The translations under genes and the position numbers were made by a program. Below the pieces are notes generated by a model that was given only the letters and a program-made list of their open reading frames with translations, made no database searches and was not told the DNA's origin. From contig CAIKXE010000011.1 of NCBI GenBank assembly GCA_903831305.1, forward strand, positions 76,002-110,158: DNA of 34,157 nucleotides, in the 5' to 3' direction. Positions 15,198 through 22,762 of this stretch are shown here, piece by piece (the stretch's first letter is position 1; every line of letters starts with the position of its first letter). The DNA comes from an uncultured bacterium. Lineage in GTDB: Bacteria; Patescibacteriota; Minisyncoccia; Phycocordibacterales; GWA1-40-21.

Positions 15198-15785
15198 ATG
15201 GATATTAAATTACCAAATAAAAATGTTTATATATTAATTGGCGGTGGTTGTCATGCTGGACGCCATAAAGATAGGCTCGTTACTGAAATTGAGAGTTGGT
15301 TGTCATATAAACAAATTAAAATCGCCAAGATTGTGTTTATACCATTTGCAAAAAATAAGATTGATTGGAATATGACAGTGCAAAAATATTTGAATTCTTT
15401 TTTACATAAATTGCATAAAAACAATAGGTTATCAATATCTATCGCAATTCCCAATAAAAAAACACTTAAAAATCAATTGTCTAATGCCGACATTATTTTT
15501 TTCAGTGGTGGTAGCGAACTTAATCTAAAAGCACTTTTTAAGAAGGAAACACTCCCCATAGCGGAGAAAATATTTATTGGTATTTCGGCTGGGGTAAATT
15601 TTTTGTCAAAGTTTTATTTTTCGAATGATAGAGGAAGAATAGAGACCGGTTTAGGAGTTCTGCCGATTAGCACAATTTGTCATTTTTCGACTGAAAAAAA
15701 TAATAAAGCCAAATTATTATCAGAAGGGAGAAAATACCCGGTTATTCCAATCGAGGATAATAAGTTTGTCACAATAATTTTTTGA
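15198..15785 (+). CDS. Peptidase S51-like protein (PepE/cyanophycinase family)
   Basis: A 195-residue serine-peptidase-like protein of family S51, whose members cleave Asp-X dipeptides (PepE) or cyanophycin. The nucleophile elbow is IGISAGVNFL (S130). Before it lies the glycine-rich DIIFFSGGSELNL, and after it GLGVLPISTICHFS with a candidate catalytic histidine (about 162). The N-terminal YILIGGGCHAGR is family-like. It is somewhat shorter than the usual ~230 residues, ending soon after PVIPIEDNKFV. It uses TGA as stop. It sits between the glycosyltransferase (4-base gap) and the degenerate GluRS (9-base gap). In a cluster with two GluRS-type proteins, a peptidase of this specificity could trim or release an aminoacyl or isopeptide product; this is inference. 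Confidence 0.78.
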   Translation: MDIKLPNKNVYILIGGGCHAGRHKDRLVTEIESWLSYKQIKIAKIVFIPFAKNKIDWNMTVQKYLNSFLHKLHKNNRLSISIAIPNKKTLKNQLSNADIIFFSGGSELNLKALFKKETLPIAEKIFIGISAGVNFLSKFYFSNDRGRIETGLGVLPISTICHFSTEKNNKAKLLSEGRKYPVIPIEDNKFVTIIF

Positions 15786-15794
15786 TTAAATTTT

Positions 15795-17177
15795 ATGGAA
15801 AAACCACCAACTGAAAAGTTTACAACACCAGAAGATGATAACAAAAAGCTCGTTTTTAGAGTGGGGATGTCACCAACAGAATCGAATAAAAAAATTGGAC
15901 CGATTAGATCTCATCTGTATAATTATGCTTTTGCAAAAGGGGAAGCAGCTAAGGGTAAGGACTCGACAGTCATTTTTAGAGTAGATGACACAGACAAAGA
16001 AAAACATACTAAAGAAAAAGCTAAAGAGATCTATCTATTTTTCACTGAAACATTGGGTTTTGAATTTGATGTAACCCCAGATAATTCACAAGAAAAGATA
16101 GGGCAGTCCGTGTTTCAATCAGAACGACAAGATGTCTACTCTAAATATCTCGATGAATTATTTGATAAACAAGTCGCTTTTTTGGATAAAGAATCCGGTC
16201 TTGTTCTATTCGATATAAAAAAATTTATTGAACAATATTCCGATTCACTTGAAATTGAAGACCTTCTTAGAGGGAAAATAAAATTAAAATTAGAAGAAAA
16301 CTTGAGAAGGGGCCAGTTATTTTTTCCATTAGTGAGATCAGATAAAAGTGTTTTATATCATCTGTCCTCAGTAATAGACGATGCGACATTTGGAGTTACT
16401 CATGTAGTAAGGGGACAAGATAAACTTCCCGTGACTGATTTTCAAGAGATGGTGCGTGTTAGTTTGGGACTTGAACCAAAAAAATACCTGCATACCCCAA
16501 TGCTTCTTGGACAAGGGGGTGAATTATTAAAAGGTGTGGTTAAGTTTGATGATTTTATAAGGAAAGGAATAGTACCGCATGCTCTAATTTCTTACATGAT
16601 ATCTTCTGGATATGGTAATCCCGAAGCAATTTATTCATCATTAGATGAATTTATTAAAGATTTTGATTATAAAAAAATTCATAAGAATAATGGACAGTTT
16701 GATTCAAATAAATTAGACGATATTAATAAAAAAATAATAAGAAAGGTTTCACCAGAGGTTTACTTCAGTTCTATATTATTATATTTATCAAAGAATGGTG
16801 AAGACCAATTTTCCGAGTTTTTAAAAGATCAAGAACTAAAAAGCATTTTAATATCATTACGTCGAAATCCTGAGGAGAGCTATGAAATGCTCAAGACGAT
16901 CTTTAACCCTCAATATGAGAAAATAGACACGGAGATGTCGGACGTAGTAAAAATATTACTTGAAGCACTGGATAAATCCACTGATAGTATCCCAACTCCA
17001 GAGTCATTGGGGTTAGAAAAAAAAGAACTATTTAACGGTCTAAGATGGATACTTGTTGGTAGGTCTATCTTTCCAAACATAGATCAGATCTTCAACTACT
17101 TGTCTCATAAGGGATTTTTACGTTCAAGAATTAAGTTGACTAAGCAATCTTTGTCTAGAAATATTTCGAACCCGTAA
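15795..17177 (+). CDS. GluRS-like paralogue with degenerate HIGH and KMSKS motifs
   Basis: A 460-residue protein with the class I GluRS fold but altered chemistry sites. Where the intact GluRS of this operon has PSPTGFMHIGG, this one reads MSPTESNKKIGPI (residues 25-37), losing the first histidine of HIGH. Where the intact copy has GGKRKLSKR, this one reads GGELLKGVV, losing KMSKS. Yet the glutamate-pocket strand is kept (FRVDDTDKEK, about 61-70), as are QSERQDVYSKYL, SSVIDDATFGVTHVVRGQDK and KKYLHTPMLLGQ. The C-terminal ~190 residues are not clearly an anticodon domain. It is too long and too different to be a plain GluQRS. Selective loss of ATP-site motifs with retained pocket suggests an amino-acid or aminoacyl-tRNA binding protein, or a repurposed transferase. 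It is the last gene of the operon. Confidence 0.8.
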   Translation: MEKPPTEKFTTPEDDNKKLVFRVGMSPTESNKKIGPIRSHLYNYAFAKGEAAKGKDSTVIFRVDDTDKEKHTKEKAKEIYLFFTETLGFEFDVTPDNSQEKIGQSVFQSERQDVYSKYLDELFDKQVAFLDKESGLVLFDIKKFIEQYSDSLEIEDLLRGKIKLKLEENLRRGQLFFPLVRSDKSVLYHLSSVIDDATFGVTHVVRGQDKLPVTDFQEMVRVSLGLEPKKYLHTPMLLGQGGELLKGVVKFDDFIRKGIVPHALISYMISSGYGNPEAIYSSLDEFIKDFDYKKIHKNNGQFDSNKLDDINKKIIRKVSPEVYFSSILLYLSKNGEDQFSEFLKDQELKSILISLRRNPEESYEMLKTIFNPQYEKIDTEMSDVVKILLEALDKSTDSIPTPESLGLEKKELFNGLRWILVGRSIFPNIDQIFNYLSHKGFLRSRIKLTKQSLSRNISNP

Positions 17178-17207
17178 AGAACTTTATATTATCTAAGGTC
17201 GGACAGT

Positions 17208-17225
17208 TTATAAATTAATTTATAA
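17208..17225. terminator. AT-only palindrome after the accessory operon
   Basis: A perfect 18-base palindrome (TTATAAATT and complement) located 30 bases after the last operon stop, followed on the plus strand by TATTTTTT. With no G or C in the stem it would be a weak terminator; position is the main support. Confidence 0.35.
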
Positions 17226-17516
17226 TAATAGTATTTTTTAATCCCTAAATTACACCCAAATCATATCATATCTTTCTGTTAATTTTTTGAAATAATTTCT
17301 GTCTTTCGATGAAGACTTTTTGGGCCGATTCTAAGTGGGTCATTTTTTTCTTTTCGATACCAGTGATTCTTTGGTTACATTTTCTTTCAAATATTCTTCA
17401 CATGAGGGAAGTGAAAGCAGTTTCTGTATCTGGGTCATATAGGTTTCATAAGACAAAGGTGTCAGGAACCTTTTGTTTTCGAATTAAATTTTAGGTTGGT
17501 TTTAAATTAGAATATT

Positions 17517-17531
17517 GGGGTCAGTCACCAT
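17517..17531 (-). repeat. REP-like 15-mer, right flank of accessory block (inverted)
   Basis: GGGGTCAGTCACCAT is the reverse complement, with one difference, of ATGGTGGCTGACCCC at 10522-10536. Together they enclose about 7 kb containing the whole six-gene operon. Confidence 0.55.
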
Positions 17532-17582
17532 TATTTTAAATTCAATTTGGGGTTTTAAGCAAAAAGGTATATAATATCAGTT

Positions 17583-17625
17583 ATGAATTTAGACGGCATA
17601 TACACCCCACTTGAGGAGGTAAAAA
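17583..17625 (+). pseudogene. Truncated second copy of the 35-residue prefix ORF
   Basis: Begins MNLDGIYTPLEEVK like the ORF at 10408 and has a TATAAT seven bases before the ATG. After about 14 codons the similarity stops and the frame runs on into the 3' end of the convergent ATP-grasp gene, reaching a stop near 17714. Probably a fragment. The duplicated 40 bases lie at 17582-17622. Confidence 0.5.
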
Positions 17626-17641
17626 ACTGCCCACTCTGTTT

Positions 17642-18943
17642 TTATCTTATATACCCCCATTTTTTTAGATCTGGAATTTTATTTTCAATATCTTTACCAA
17701 TATCGTTTCTATAAAAGGCTTTTGGTATAATTATCTTTTTTATTATATTTAGACTCTTTAGTCTAGCTTTTTCTATTGTATCAGCGACTGCTGTTGTATA
17801 CGCAATATAGCCATCTCGGCCCGAAATAAAGTACTGCCCGTTATCTTTGCCAGCTCTTATTGAGATACTTTCAAAGTGTATACTTTCAAGTTCTTTAATA
17901 TCTAATTTATCAAAATAAATATTGACCCCATAGAGAGTTTCCTTACTGTTATCTCTTCCAAAAGGAAAAGGTGGTGTCGCGATTAGATTTACTATACCAA
18001 AACCTTTTTTAAACTTTAAATCATATTTTTCACCGTTAGCAATTGCATATAAAAATTCGCCCCAAGGAGAAATATTTAATTCGCTCTGTAGGTGAACAAT
18101 AGGGGTACCCATCCGAGCAGTTACTTCAAGTGGATATGCACCACTTTCATTCACAATGCAGTTTATTTCAAAATCTCCCTTAAAATTTACTGATTGTAAA
18201 TAAGATTTGAATTTACTTAGAACATCAATAAACAATTTATTTTTTTCATCACCATCATACCAAGCCAATGTACCCATTTCACTAGTAATTGGACCCACAT
18301 CATCAGGGAACATTCTTGTGTGTTCAAAGTTTATTTCTATTGGCCCTACCCAGTCAATGCCATTAAAATATCTACCAACACCTATTTCAACTCCGTTAAT
18401 CCTCTCGTGCAGAGTGATTTTTTCTCGATTAATATATTTATTATTGTAATAACTTTTTAAAACACTAATTGTGTCTTTGCCACATTCGTACTCGCCAATG
18501 TAAGTCAGAAACTTTCTACTGTGGTCATTACACTTAATTACCCATTTTTTGGGATTATCTTTTATGAATAAAATTGCATCTTCAATATCCGTAAAATCTT
18601 TTAAATCAACTGTTTTTAAACCTAACTCCTTAAACATCTTTTGTCCATATTCTCGGTCTTGTTCCAGTCTGTCTGCTTCTTTGGAACCACCAAAGACTTT
18701 ATAGCCTTTTTTCCTGAGAAAATCTTGGGTCTTTCCGTAGCCTACATCATCAAAAACTATCAAACCATTTTTACCAACCCACTCGAGCTCTTTTTTCCAG
18801 GAATACGTTTTTTCAACTAAATTATCAAAGTTTTGGCGGTCATTTTTGTTTTTAATGTAAAGCTTAACATTATGGCCTTCTTTTCTTAGTATAACAGCCA
18901 GGTTTCCAGCGATGCACTCATTTGATATAAACAATATATTCAT
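17642..18943 (-). CDS. ATP-grasp protein related to phosphoribosylamine-glycine ligase (PurD)
   Basis: A 433-residue ATP-grasp ligase. PurD-like features are the N-terminal MNILFISNECIAGNLA, the nucleotide-binding IKDNPKKWVIKCN, the metal-site block GDFEINCIVNESGAYPLEVTARMG, and a C-terminal domain with GRDGYIAYTTAVADTIEKAR and the end LKKWGY. PurD joins phosphoribosylamine and glycine in purine synthesis, but no other purine gene is here and CPR cells usually lack that pathway. A related carboxylate-amine ligation on another substrate is therefore equally possible. The ORF track starts at a TTG (18952); I use the ATG at 18943 because TATACT ends nine bases upstream of it. It converges on the accessory block and could belong with it or be independent. 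Confidence 0.78.
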   Translation of the reverse strand: MNILFISNECIAGNLAVILRKEGHNVKLYIKNKNDRQNFDNLVEKTYSWKKELEWVGKNGLIVFDDVGYGKTQDFLRKKGYKVFGGSKEADRLEQDREYGQKMFKELGLKTVDLKDFTDIEDAILFIKDNPKKWVIKCNDHSRKFLTYIGEYECGKDTISVLKSYYNNKYINREKITLHERINGVEIGVGRYFNGIDWVGPIEINFEHTRMFPDDVGPITSEMGTLAWYDGDEKNKLFIDVLSKFKSYLQSVNFKGDFEINCIVNESGAYPLEVTARMGTPIVHLQSELNISPWGEFLYAIANGEKYDLKFKKGFGIVNLIATPPFPFGRDNSKETLYGVNIYFDKLDIKELESIHFESISIRAGKDNGQYFISGRDGYIAYTTAVADTIEKARLKSLNIIKKIIIPKAFYRNDIGKDIENKIPDLKKWGYIR

Positions 18944-18952
18944 GATTATCAA

Positions 18953-18958
18953 AGTATA
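18953..18958 (-). promoter_or_regulatory. -10 element of the ATP-grasp gene
   Basis: Minus-strand TATACT ends nine bases before the ATG at 18943, supporting a leaderless start there and not the TTG chosen by the ORF track. Confidence 0.5.
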
Positions 18959-18993
18959 ATATAAAAAAGCTTTTAAAACAATAAAAAGTGGTA

Positions 18994-18999
18994 TATAAT
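18994..18999 (+). promoter_or_regulatory. -10 element of the EamA transporter gene
   Basis: Consensus TATAAT ends nine bases before the ATG at 19009. The ORF-track GTG at 18988 would lie upstream of the promoter element, so it is rejected as the start. Confidence 0.6.
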
Positions 19000-19008
19000 A
19001 GCCACACT

Positions 19009-19926
19009 ATGACATGGTTTTTAATTGCCCTAATAGGGCCAGTATTATACGCCCTAACAAACTTTATTGATAAACTTCTGCTGGAGAAGTATTTTAAAAA
19101 TGGTGGGGTTGGGACACTTGTGCTTATTTCTTCACTTATTTCGGTTTTTGTTTTACCCTTTATTTTTTTAGCAGATAATACTGTTTTTTCTGTTGGCTAT
19201 ATCCAGATTCTTACTTTGGCGGTGGTGGGAATATTAAACGTAGTGGTGATTTGGTGTTATTTATTAGCACTTAGAGACGAAGAAGCTTCTATTGTGGTTG
19301 TCTTTTACCAGCTTGTTCCGGTCTTTGGTTCAATTTTAGGTTATTTTATTCTAGGTGAAATATTGTCACAAATACAATTGATAGCAATGGCAATAATCAT
19401 TTTTGGCACCACCATTATCTCATTCGAAATTGATGCGGAAAATAAATTTAAACTTCGTCGTCAGACCGTTCCTTTAATGCTAGTAGCGGCTTTAGCCTGG
19501 GCACTAGAATCTGTCTTGTTTAAGGTGGTGGCTCTGGAGGAAAATCTTTGGCGTTCGCTTTTTTGGGAACATCTCATGATGACCATTGTTGGACTGCTTA
19601 TTTTTATGTTTATTCGCTCCTATCGTGAAAATTTCTTATCAGCCATACGTGAAAATTCTAAAAGAATATTGTCGCTTAATGTTTTAAATGAGATTTTGTA
19701 TATTAGCGGAAATATTGTTGTTGCCTTTGCTTATTTACTTGCCCCCATTGGTCTGGTCTTGCTCACTGAGTCATTTCAGCCTATTTTTGTATTTATGCTT
19801 GGTATATTTTTTACTTTCTTTTTTCCAAAGGTTGCTACCGAAAAGATCTATGCCAAACATATTTTGCAAAAAGTGATTGCTATCTGTATAACTGGTCTTG
19901 GTACCTATTTGCTTCTCGTTTATTGA
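19009..19926 (+). CDS. EamA/DMT-family transporter
   Basis: A 305-residue integral membrane protein with about ten hydrophobic helices in two similar halves, the EamA arrangement of the drug/metabolite transporter superfamily. The first half holds ALIGPVLYALTNFIDKLLL and VVVFYQLVPVFGSILGYFIL with the typical end-of-repeat LGE. The second half starts at VPLMLVAALAWALESVLFK and includes YLLAPIGLVLLTESFQPIF. Members carry metabolites, amino acids or drugs across the cytoplasmic membrane; the substrate cannot be predicted. It is expressed from its own leaderless-type promoter. The SET-domain gene follows 39 bases downstream with a separate promoter. Confidence 0.88.
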   Translation: MTWFLIALIGPVLYALTNFIDKLLLEKYFKNGGVGTLVLISSLISVFVLPFIFLADNTVFSVGYIQILTLAVVGILNVVVIWCYLLALRDEEASIVVVFYQLVPVFGSILGYFILGEILSQIQLIAMAIIIFGTTIISFEIDAENKFKLRRQTVPLMLVAALAWALESVLFKVVALEENLWRSLFWEHLMMTIVGLLIFMFIRSYRENFLSAIRENSKRILSLNVLNEILYISGNIVVAFAYLLAPIGLVLLTESFQPIFVFMLGIFFTFFFPKVATEKIYAKHILQKVIAICITGLGTYLLLVY

Positions 19927-19953
19927 TGTTTTTGCATTATTTTGTATTAATTA

Positions 19954-19959
19954 TATAAT
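19954..19959 (+). promoter_or_regulatory. -10 element of the SET-domain gene
   Basis: TATAAT ends six bases before the ATG at 19966, the leaderless layout. Confidence 0.55.
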
Positions 19960-19965
19960 AACTAT

Positions 19966-20505
19966 ATGAGAAAGAACCAACAAAAGTTTTCATGGATGAA
20001 CCAGAATTTAGAGGTTAAGGATACAAAAAAATATGGTAAGGGTGTTTTTGCGAAGAAGGATATTAAAAAAGGAGAAACACTGTTTGTGATGGGTGGTTAT
20101 ATTCTAACTATCGATGACGAAAATAAATTAAAAGGGATCGTGGCTGATAAACCTATTGAAATATCTAATCAATTTTCTATTGGTCCTCGAACAGCTTTTG
20201 ACCTTAAAAAAATGCCTCAGCACTATGTTAATCATGGTTGTAATCCTAACGCTGGTTTTAAAGGACAAATATTTATGCTAGCAATGAAGAAAATAAGAAA
20301 AGACGAGGAAATTTGTTATGATTATGCGATGGTGATGAATTCTAGTCCTAATAGTAATTCTTACTTTACTTTTGATTGCAAGTGTGGAGCAAAAAATTGT
20401 CGGAAAAAGATCACCGAGGATGATTGGAAGATAAAAGGATTACAAAAAAGATATAACGGATATTTTCAGTGGTTTTTACAAAATAAAATTTTGCAAGAGA
20501 TTTAA
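19966..20505 (+). CDS. SET-domain lysine methyltransferase-like protein
   Basis: A 179-residue protein built almost wholly of a SET domain, which in eukaryotes and some bacteria methylates protein lysines from SAM. In order: the N-flank KKYGKGVFAKKDIKKGE, the SAM/pseudoknot motif YVNHGCNPNAGF (NH..xPN), EICYDYAMV (the 'DY' catalytic tyrosine motif), and a post-SET Cys cluster CKCGAKNCRKKI, where CxCGxxxC plus the pseudoknot cysteine would bind zinc. All key positions look intact, so activity is plausible. Bacterial substrates are mostly unknown. It has its own -10 and is 28 bases upstream of the Cys-rich membrane protein gene. A SAM-using enzyme lies near, but outside, the SAM-hydrolase block. 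Confidence 0.87.
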   Translation: MRKNQQKFSWMNQNLEVKDTKKYGKGVFAKKDIKKGETLFVMGGYILTIDDENKLKGIVADKPIEISNQFSIGPRTAFDLKKMPQHYVNHGCNPNAGFKGQIFMLAMKKIRKDEEICYDYAMVMNSSPNSNSYFTFDCKCGAKNCRKKITEDDWKIKGLQKRYNGYFQWFLQNKILQEI

Positions 20506-20520
20506 TTAGATAATATGTGC

Positions 20521-20526
20521 TATAAT
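20521..20526 (+). promoter_or_regulatory. -10 element of the Cys-rich protein/histidine kinase operon
   Basis: TATAAT ends seven bases before the ATG at 20534. Confidence 0.55.
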
Positions 20527-20533
20527 AGAAAAC

Positions 20534-20956
20534 ATGGTATTTAATATTAATTTTCGAGAATATTTTTTCTACTATTTTCTTTTAGTGATTATTATAATCA
20601 CCGGTGCCTTTTCCTATTATCGTTTCGTTGTTCAGCATGATTACATTGTATATTATGAAGGTGAATGCGACCCGAACGTGCAAAGTTGTTTTGTTGGTTG
20701 TGAGGATGATGAATGTATTAATGAATATTATTATTTAGAAGTACAAAAATACGCGTCAGATCTACTTAAGGTGTGTGGTAACTATATTACTGATTGTGCT
20801 GAGGCAAACATATGCTTACCTACGGATCAAGAGTGTACTATTACTTACTGCGACCCAGAAATTGACGATGTTGATTGTGCTGTGTCTACACCAGACCAAG
20901 AGGCTAGTCTTTCTTCTGATGCAGATGTTTTATTAGAGGAAGATAATATAGAATAA
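20534..20956 (+). CDS. Membrane-anchored acidic Cys-rich protein, unknown function
   Basis: A 140-residue protein with one N-terminal membrane helix (FFYYFLLVIIIITGAFSYY, about residues 11-29) and an outside-facing domain of about 105 residues. The domain holds ten or more cysteines in spaced groups (CDPNVQSCFVGCEDDEC, VCGNYITDC, ICLPTDQECTITYCDPEIDD) and ends in a very acidic tail. The cysteines could form disulfides outside the cell. It is not assigned to a family. The seven-to-eight-helix histidine kinase begins four bases after its stop, so the two are co-transcribed and it may be a ligand-binding or redox partner of that sensor. The gene is well supported; the role is inferred from context only. 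Confidence 0.7.
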   Translation: MVFNINFREYFFYYFLLVIIIITGAFSYYRFVVQHDYIVYYEGECDPNVQSCFVGCEDDECINEYYYLEVQKYASDLLKVCGNYITDCAEANICLPTDQECTITYCDPEIDDVDCAVSTPDQEASLSSDADVLLEEDNIE

Positions 20957-20960
20957 AATT

Positions 20961-22676
20961 ATGATTTGTCCATTTTTTGATTTTCCAACTTATCTTTTTT
21001 TCACAGCTGATGTCCCACCTTTACTATATTATTCACATATCCCCTCGATCATCATTTCTCTTTTTGTGGGAATTTTTGTCTTTTTAAACGGTAAACGGTC
21101 TCTGCTTAATCAGCTTTTATTGGGAATAGCAGTATTCTTCTCACTTTGGACAATAATTAATCTTTTCACCTGGACTAATATTAATAGCGATAGCGTATCG
21201 TTTTTTTGGTCACTTTTAGGTTTATGTTTAAGTCTAGTCGCTATCTTATCTATATATTTTATCTACGTGTTTTTAGAAAAAAAAGATATCTCACTTCGTG
21301 TAAAAATAATATTCTTGGTTTTATTGGCCCCTGTTTTCCTACTATCCGCCACCCGTTATAATTTAAGCGGTTTTGATTTAATGGAATGCGACGCTTTTAA
21401 ATTTGAGAACATATTATTTTATAGTTACTATTATTCGCTTGGTTTAATAGCAATGGTATGGATTTTTGTACTACTTGTCAGACACTATCGTGTGGCCACT
21501 ATTAATTTTCGGAAGGAAATAATCCTAATCGGTATAGGAATAGAGTCTTTTTTGTTTATGTTTTTCATCCTGTCGTACATTGGAAGTTATTTAACTACCA
21601 CTGGTGTTTTAGCAGATTCTCGTATTGAAATGTACGGACTTTTTGGCATGACATTCTTCATTTCTTTGATTTCTTATCTGATTGTAAAATTTAAAGCTTT
21701 TAATATTAAATTAATCGGAACACAGGCTCTGGTGTGGGGTCTGGTGATTACTATCGGTTCAGAGTTCTTTTTTGTTGAAACTGGTATTAACAAAATATTA
21801 ACTGGTGTTACATTATTCATTTCCTCTATTGCTGGTGTTATGATTGTCCGGGGTGTCAAAAAGGAAATTAAGCAGAAAGAGAGAATCGAAAGTTTGGCTG
21901 ATAGCTTGAGAAGTTTGAATGACCGGCTGGAGGTTACTAACTCTTCTTTGGAGATCGCCAATGAAAGGCTCAAGGAGCTAGACCATATGAAGTCTGAGTT
22001 TGTATCCCTCGCTACACACCAGATTCGTGGGCCACTTTCCGCTATCAAGGGCTATGTGTCCTTGATGATTGAGGGGGATTATGGCAAGCCACCAGCTACC
22101 TTTGTGGAGCCTTTGGACACCGTTTTTAAATCCACGGATTCCTTGAGTAAGATGGTGACGGACTTCCTGGATGTGTCCCGTATTGACCTGGGTCAGATGA
22201 AATATGAATTTACAGATTTTGATTTTAGGGATTTGGTGGAGGAGGTGTCCAAGGAACTGAAAATAAGTGTAGAGAGTAAAGGCCTGGAGTTTAAGGAAAA
22301 GATTGCTCATGGTAAGTGTCCGGTGAAAGCTGATAGGACAAAATTAAAACAGGTGCTGATAAATTTGATTGATAACTCTAGTAAATATACAGAAAAGGGT
22401 TGGCTGGAAGTTTCAGTGGAAAAATTAAAGGAAGGGAATAAGATATTGTTTGCGGTGAAGGATAGTGGGGTGGGTATTTCCAAGGCCACGCTCCCGGTCC
22501 TCTTCCAGAGATTCTCCCGAGCCAAAGACGCCAACAAGACTAATATATTAGGAACTGGTTTAGGTCTCTATATTGCCAAGAAAATGGTAGAAGCTAATCA
22601 AGGTAAAATATGGGCCGAGTCCGCAGGGGAAGGTAAAGGGGCGGAGTTTTATGTGGAGCTAAATTTGGTGGAATAA
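20961..22676 (+). CDS. Multipass membrane sensor histidine kinase
   Basis: A 571-residue sensor kinase. The N-terminal ~300 residues contain about eight membrane helices with no large loop. A predicted coiled coil (about 300-345) follows, then the phospho-acceptor helix with H353 in LATHQIRGPLSAIKGY. The catalytic domain shows N-box LKQVLINLIDNSSKYTE, G1 DSGVGIS, F-box LFQRFSRA and G2 GTGLGLYIAKKM, all intact. Base composition changes inside the gene: 20 of 60 G+C at 21181-21240 in the membrane part, 30 of 60 at 22021-22080 in the kinase core. No response regulator is in the window, so the partner is elsewhere. It follows the Cys-rich membrane protein by four bases and is closed by a clear terminator. 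A shorter near-twin lies directly downstream. Confidence 0.93.
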   Translation: MICPFFDFPTYLFFTADVPPLLYYSHIPSIIISLFVGIFVFLNGKRSLLNQLLLGIAVFFSLWTIINLFTWTNINSDSVSFFWSLLGLCLSLVAILSIYFIYVFLEKKDISLRVKIIFLVLLAPVFLLSATRYNLSGFDLMECDAFKFENILFYSYYYSLGLIAMVWIFVLLVRHYRVATINFRKEIILIGIGIESFLFMFFILSYIGSYLTTTGVLADSRIEMYGLFGMTFFISLISYLIVKFKAFNIKLIGTQALVWGLVITIGSEFFFVETGINKILTGVTLFISSIAGVMIVRGVKKEIKQKERIESLADSLRSLNDRLEVTNSSLEIANERLKELDHMKSEFVSLATHQIRGPLSAIKGYVSLMIEGDYGKPPATFVEPLDTVFKSTDSLSKMVTDFLDVSRIDLGQMKYEFTDFDFRDLVEEVSKELKISVESKGLEFKEKIAHGKCPVKADRTKLKQVLINLIDNSSKYTEKGWLEVSVEKLKEGNKILFAVKDSGVGISKATLPVLFQRFSRAKDANKTNILGTGLGLYIAKKMVEANQGKIWAESAGEGKGAEFYVELNLVE

Positions 22677-22692
22677 ATGATTTCCTATGAAA

Positions 22693-22736
22693 CCAAACTT
22701 TAGCCTTCCTAAAATAGGTTAAAGTTTGGTTTTTTT
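22693..22736 (+). terminator. Rho-independent terminator after the first histidine kinase
   Basis: 14-base arms CCAAACTTTAGCCT / AGGTTAAAGTTTGG (one G-T pair), a 9-base loop and seven Ts. A classic intrinsic terminator 17 bases after the kinase stop. Confidence 0.88.
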
Positions 22737-22762
22737 AGTTACGCTAATCTAAAAAAGCCAAA

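Larger units (their letters stand above)
17178..17582. other. AT-rich spacer with REP-like debris
   Basis: About 400 bases without a convincing gene. It holds the AT palindrome, a 61-codon ORF (17309-17494) with one hydrophobic stretch that I do not trust, a hairpin ACAAAGGT-gtcagga-ACCTTTTGT at 17453-17476, and the inverted REP-like 15-mer at 17517-17531. It appears to be junction material at the right edge of the accessory block. Confidence 0.5.

Noticed and set aside
15795-17177. Calling the second GluRS-like protein GluQRS
   Set aside because: GluQRS is about 300 residues and keeps HIGH-type and KMSKS-type sites; this one is 460 residues and lacks both.
17309-17494. 61-codon ORF with one hydrophobic stretch in the right junction
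   Set aside because: No convincing promoter or start signal, and it runs through the REP-like hairpin; kept only as part of the spacer description.
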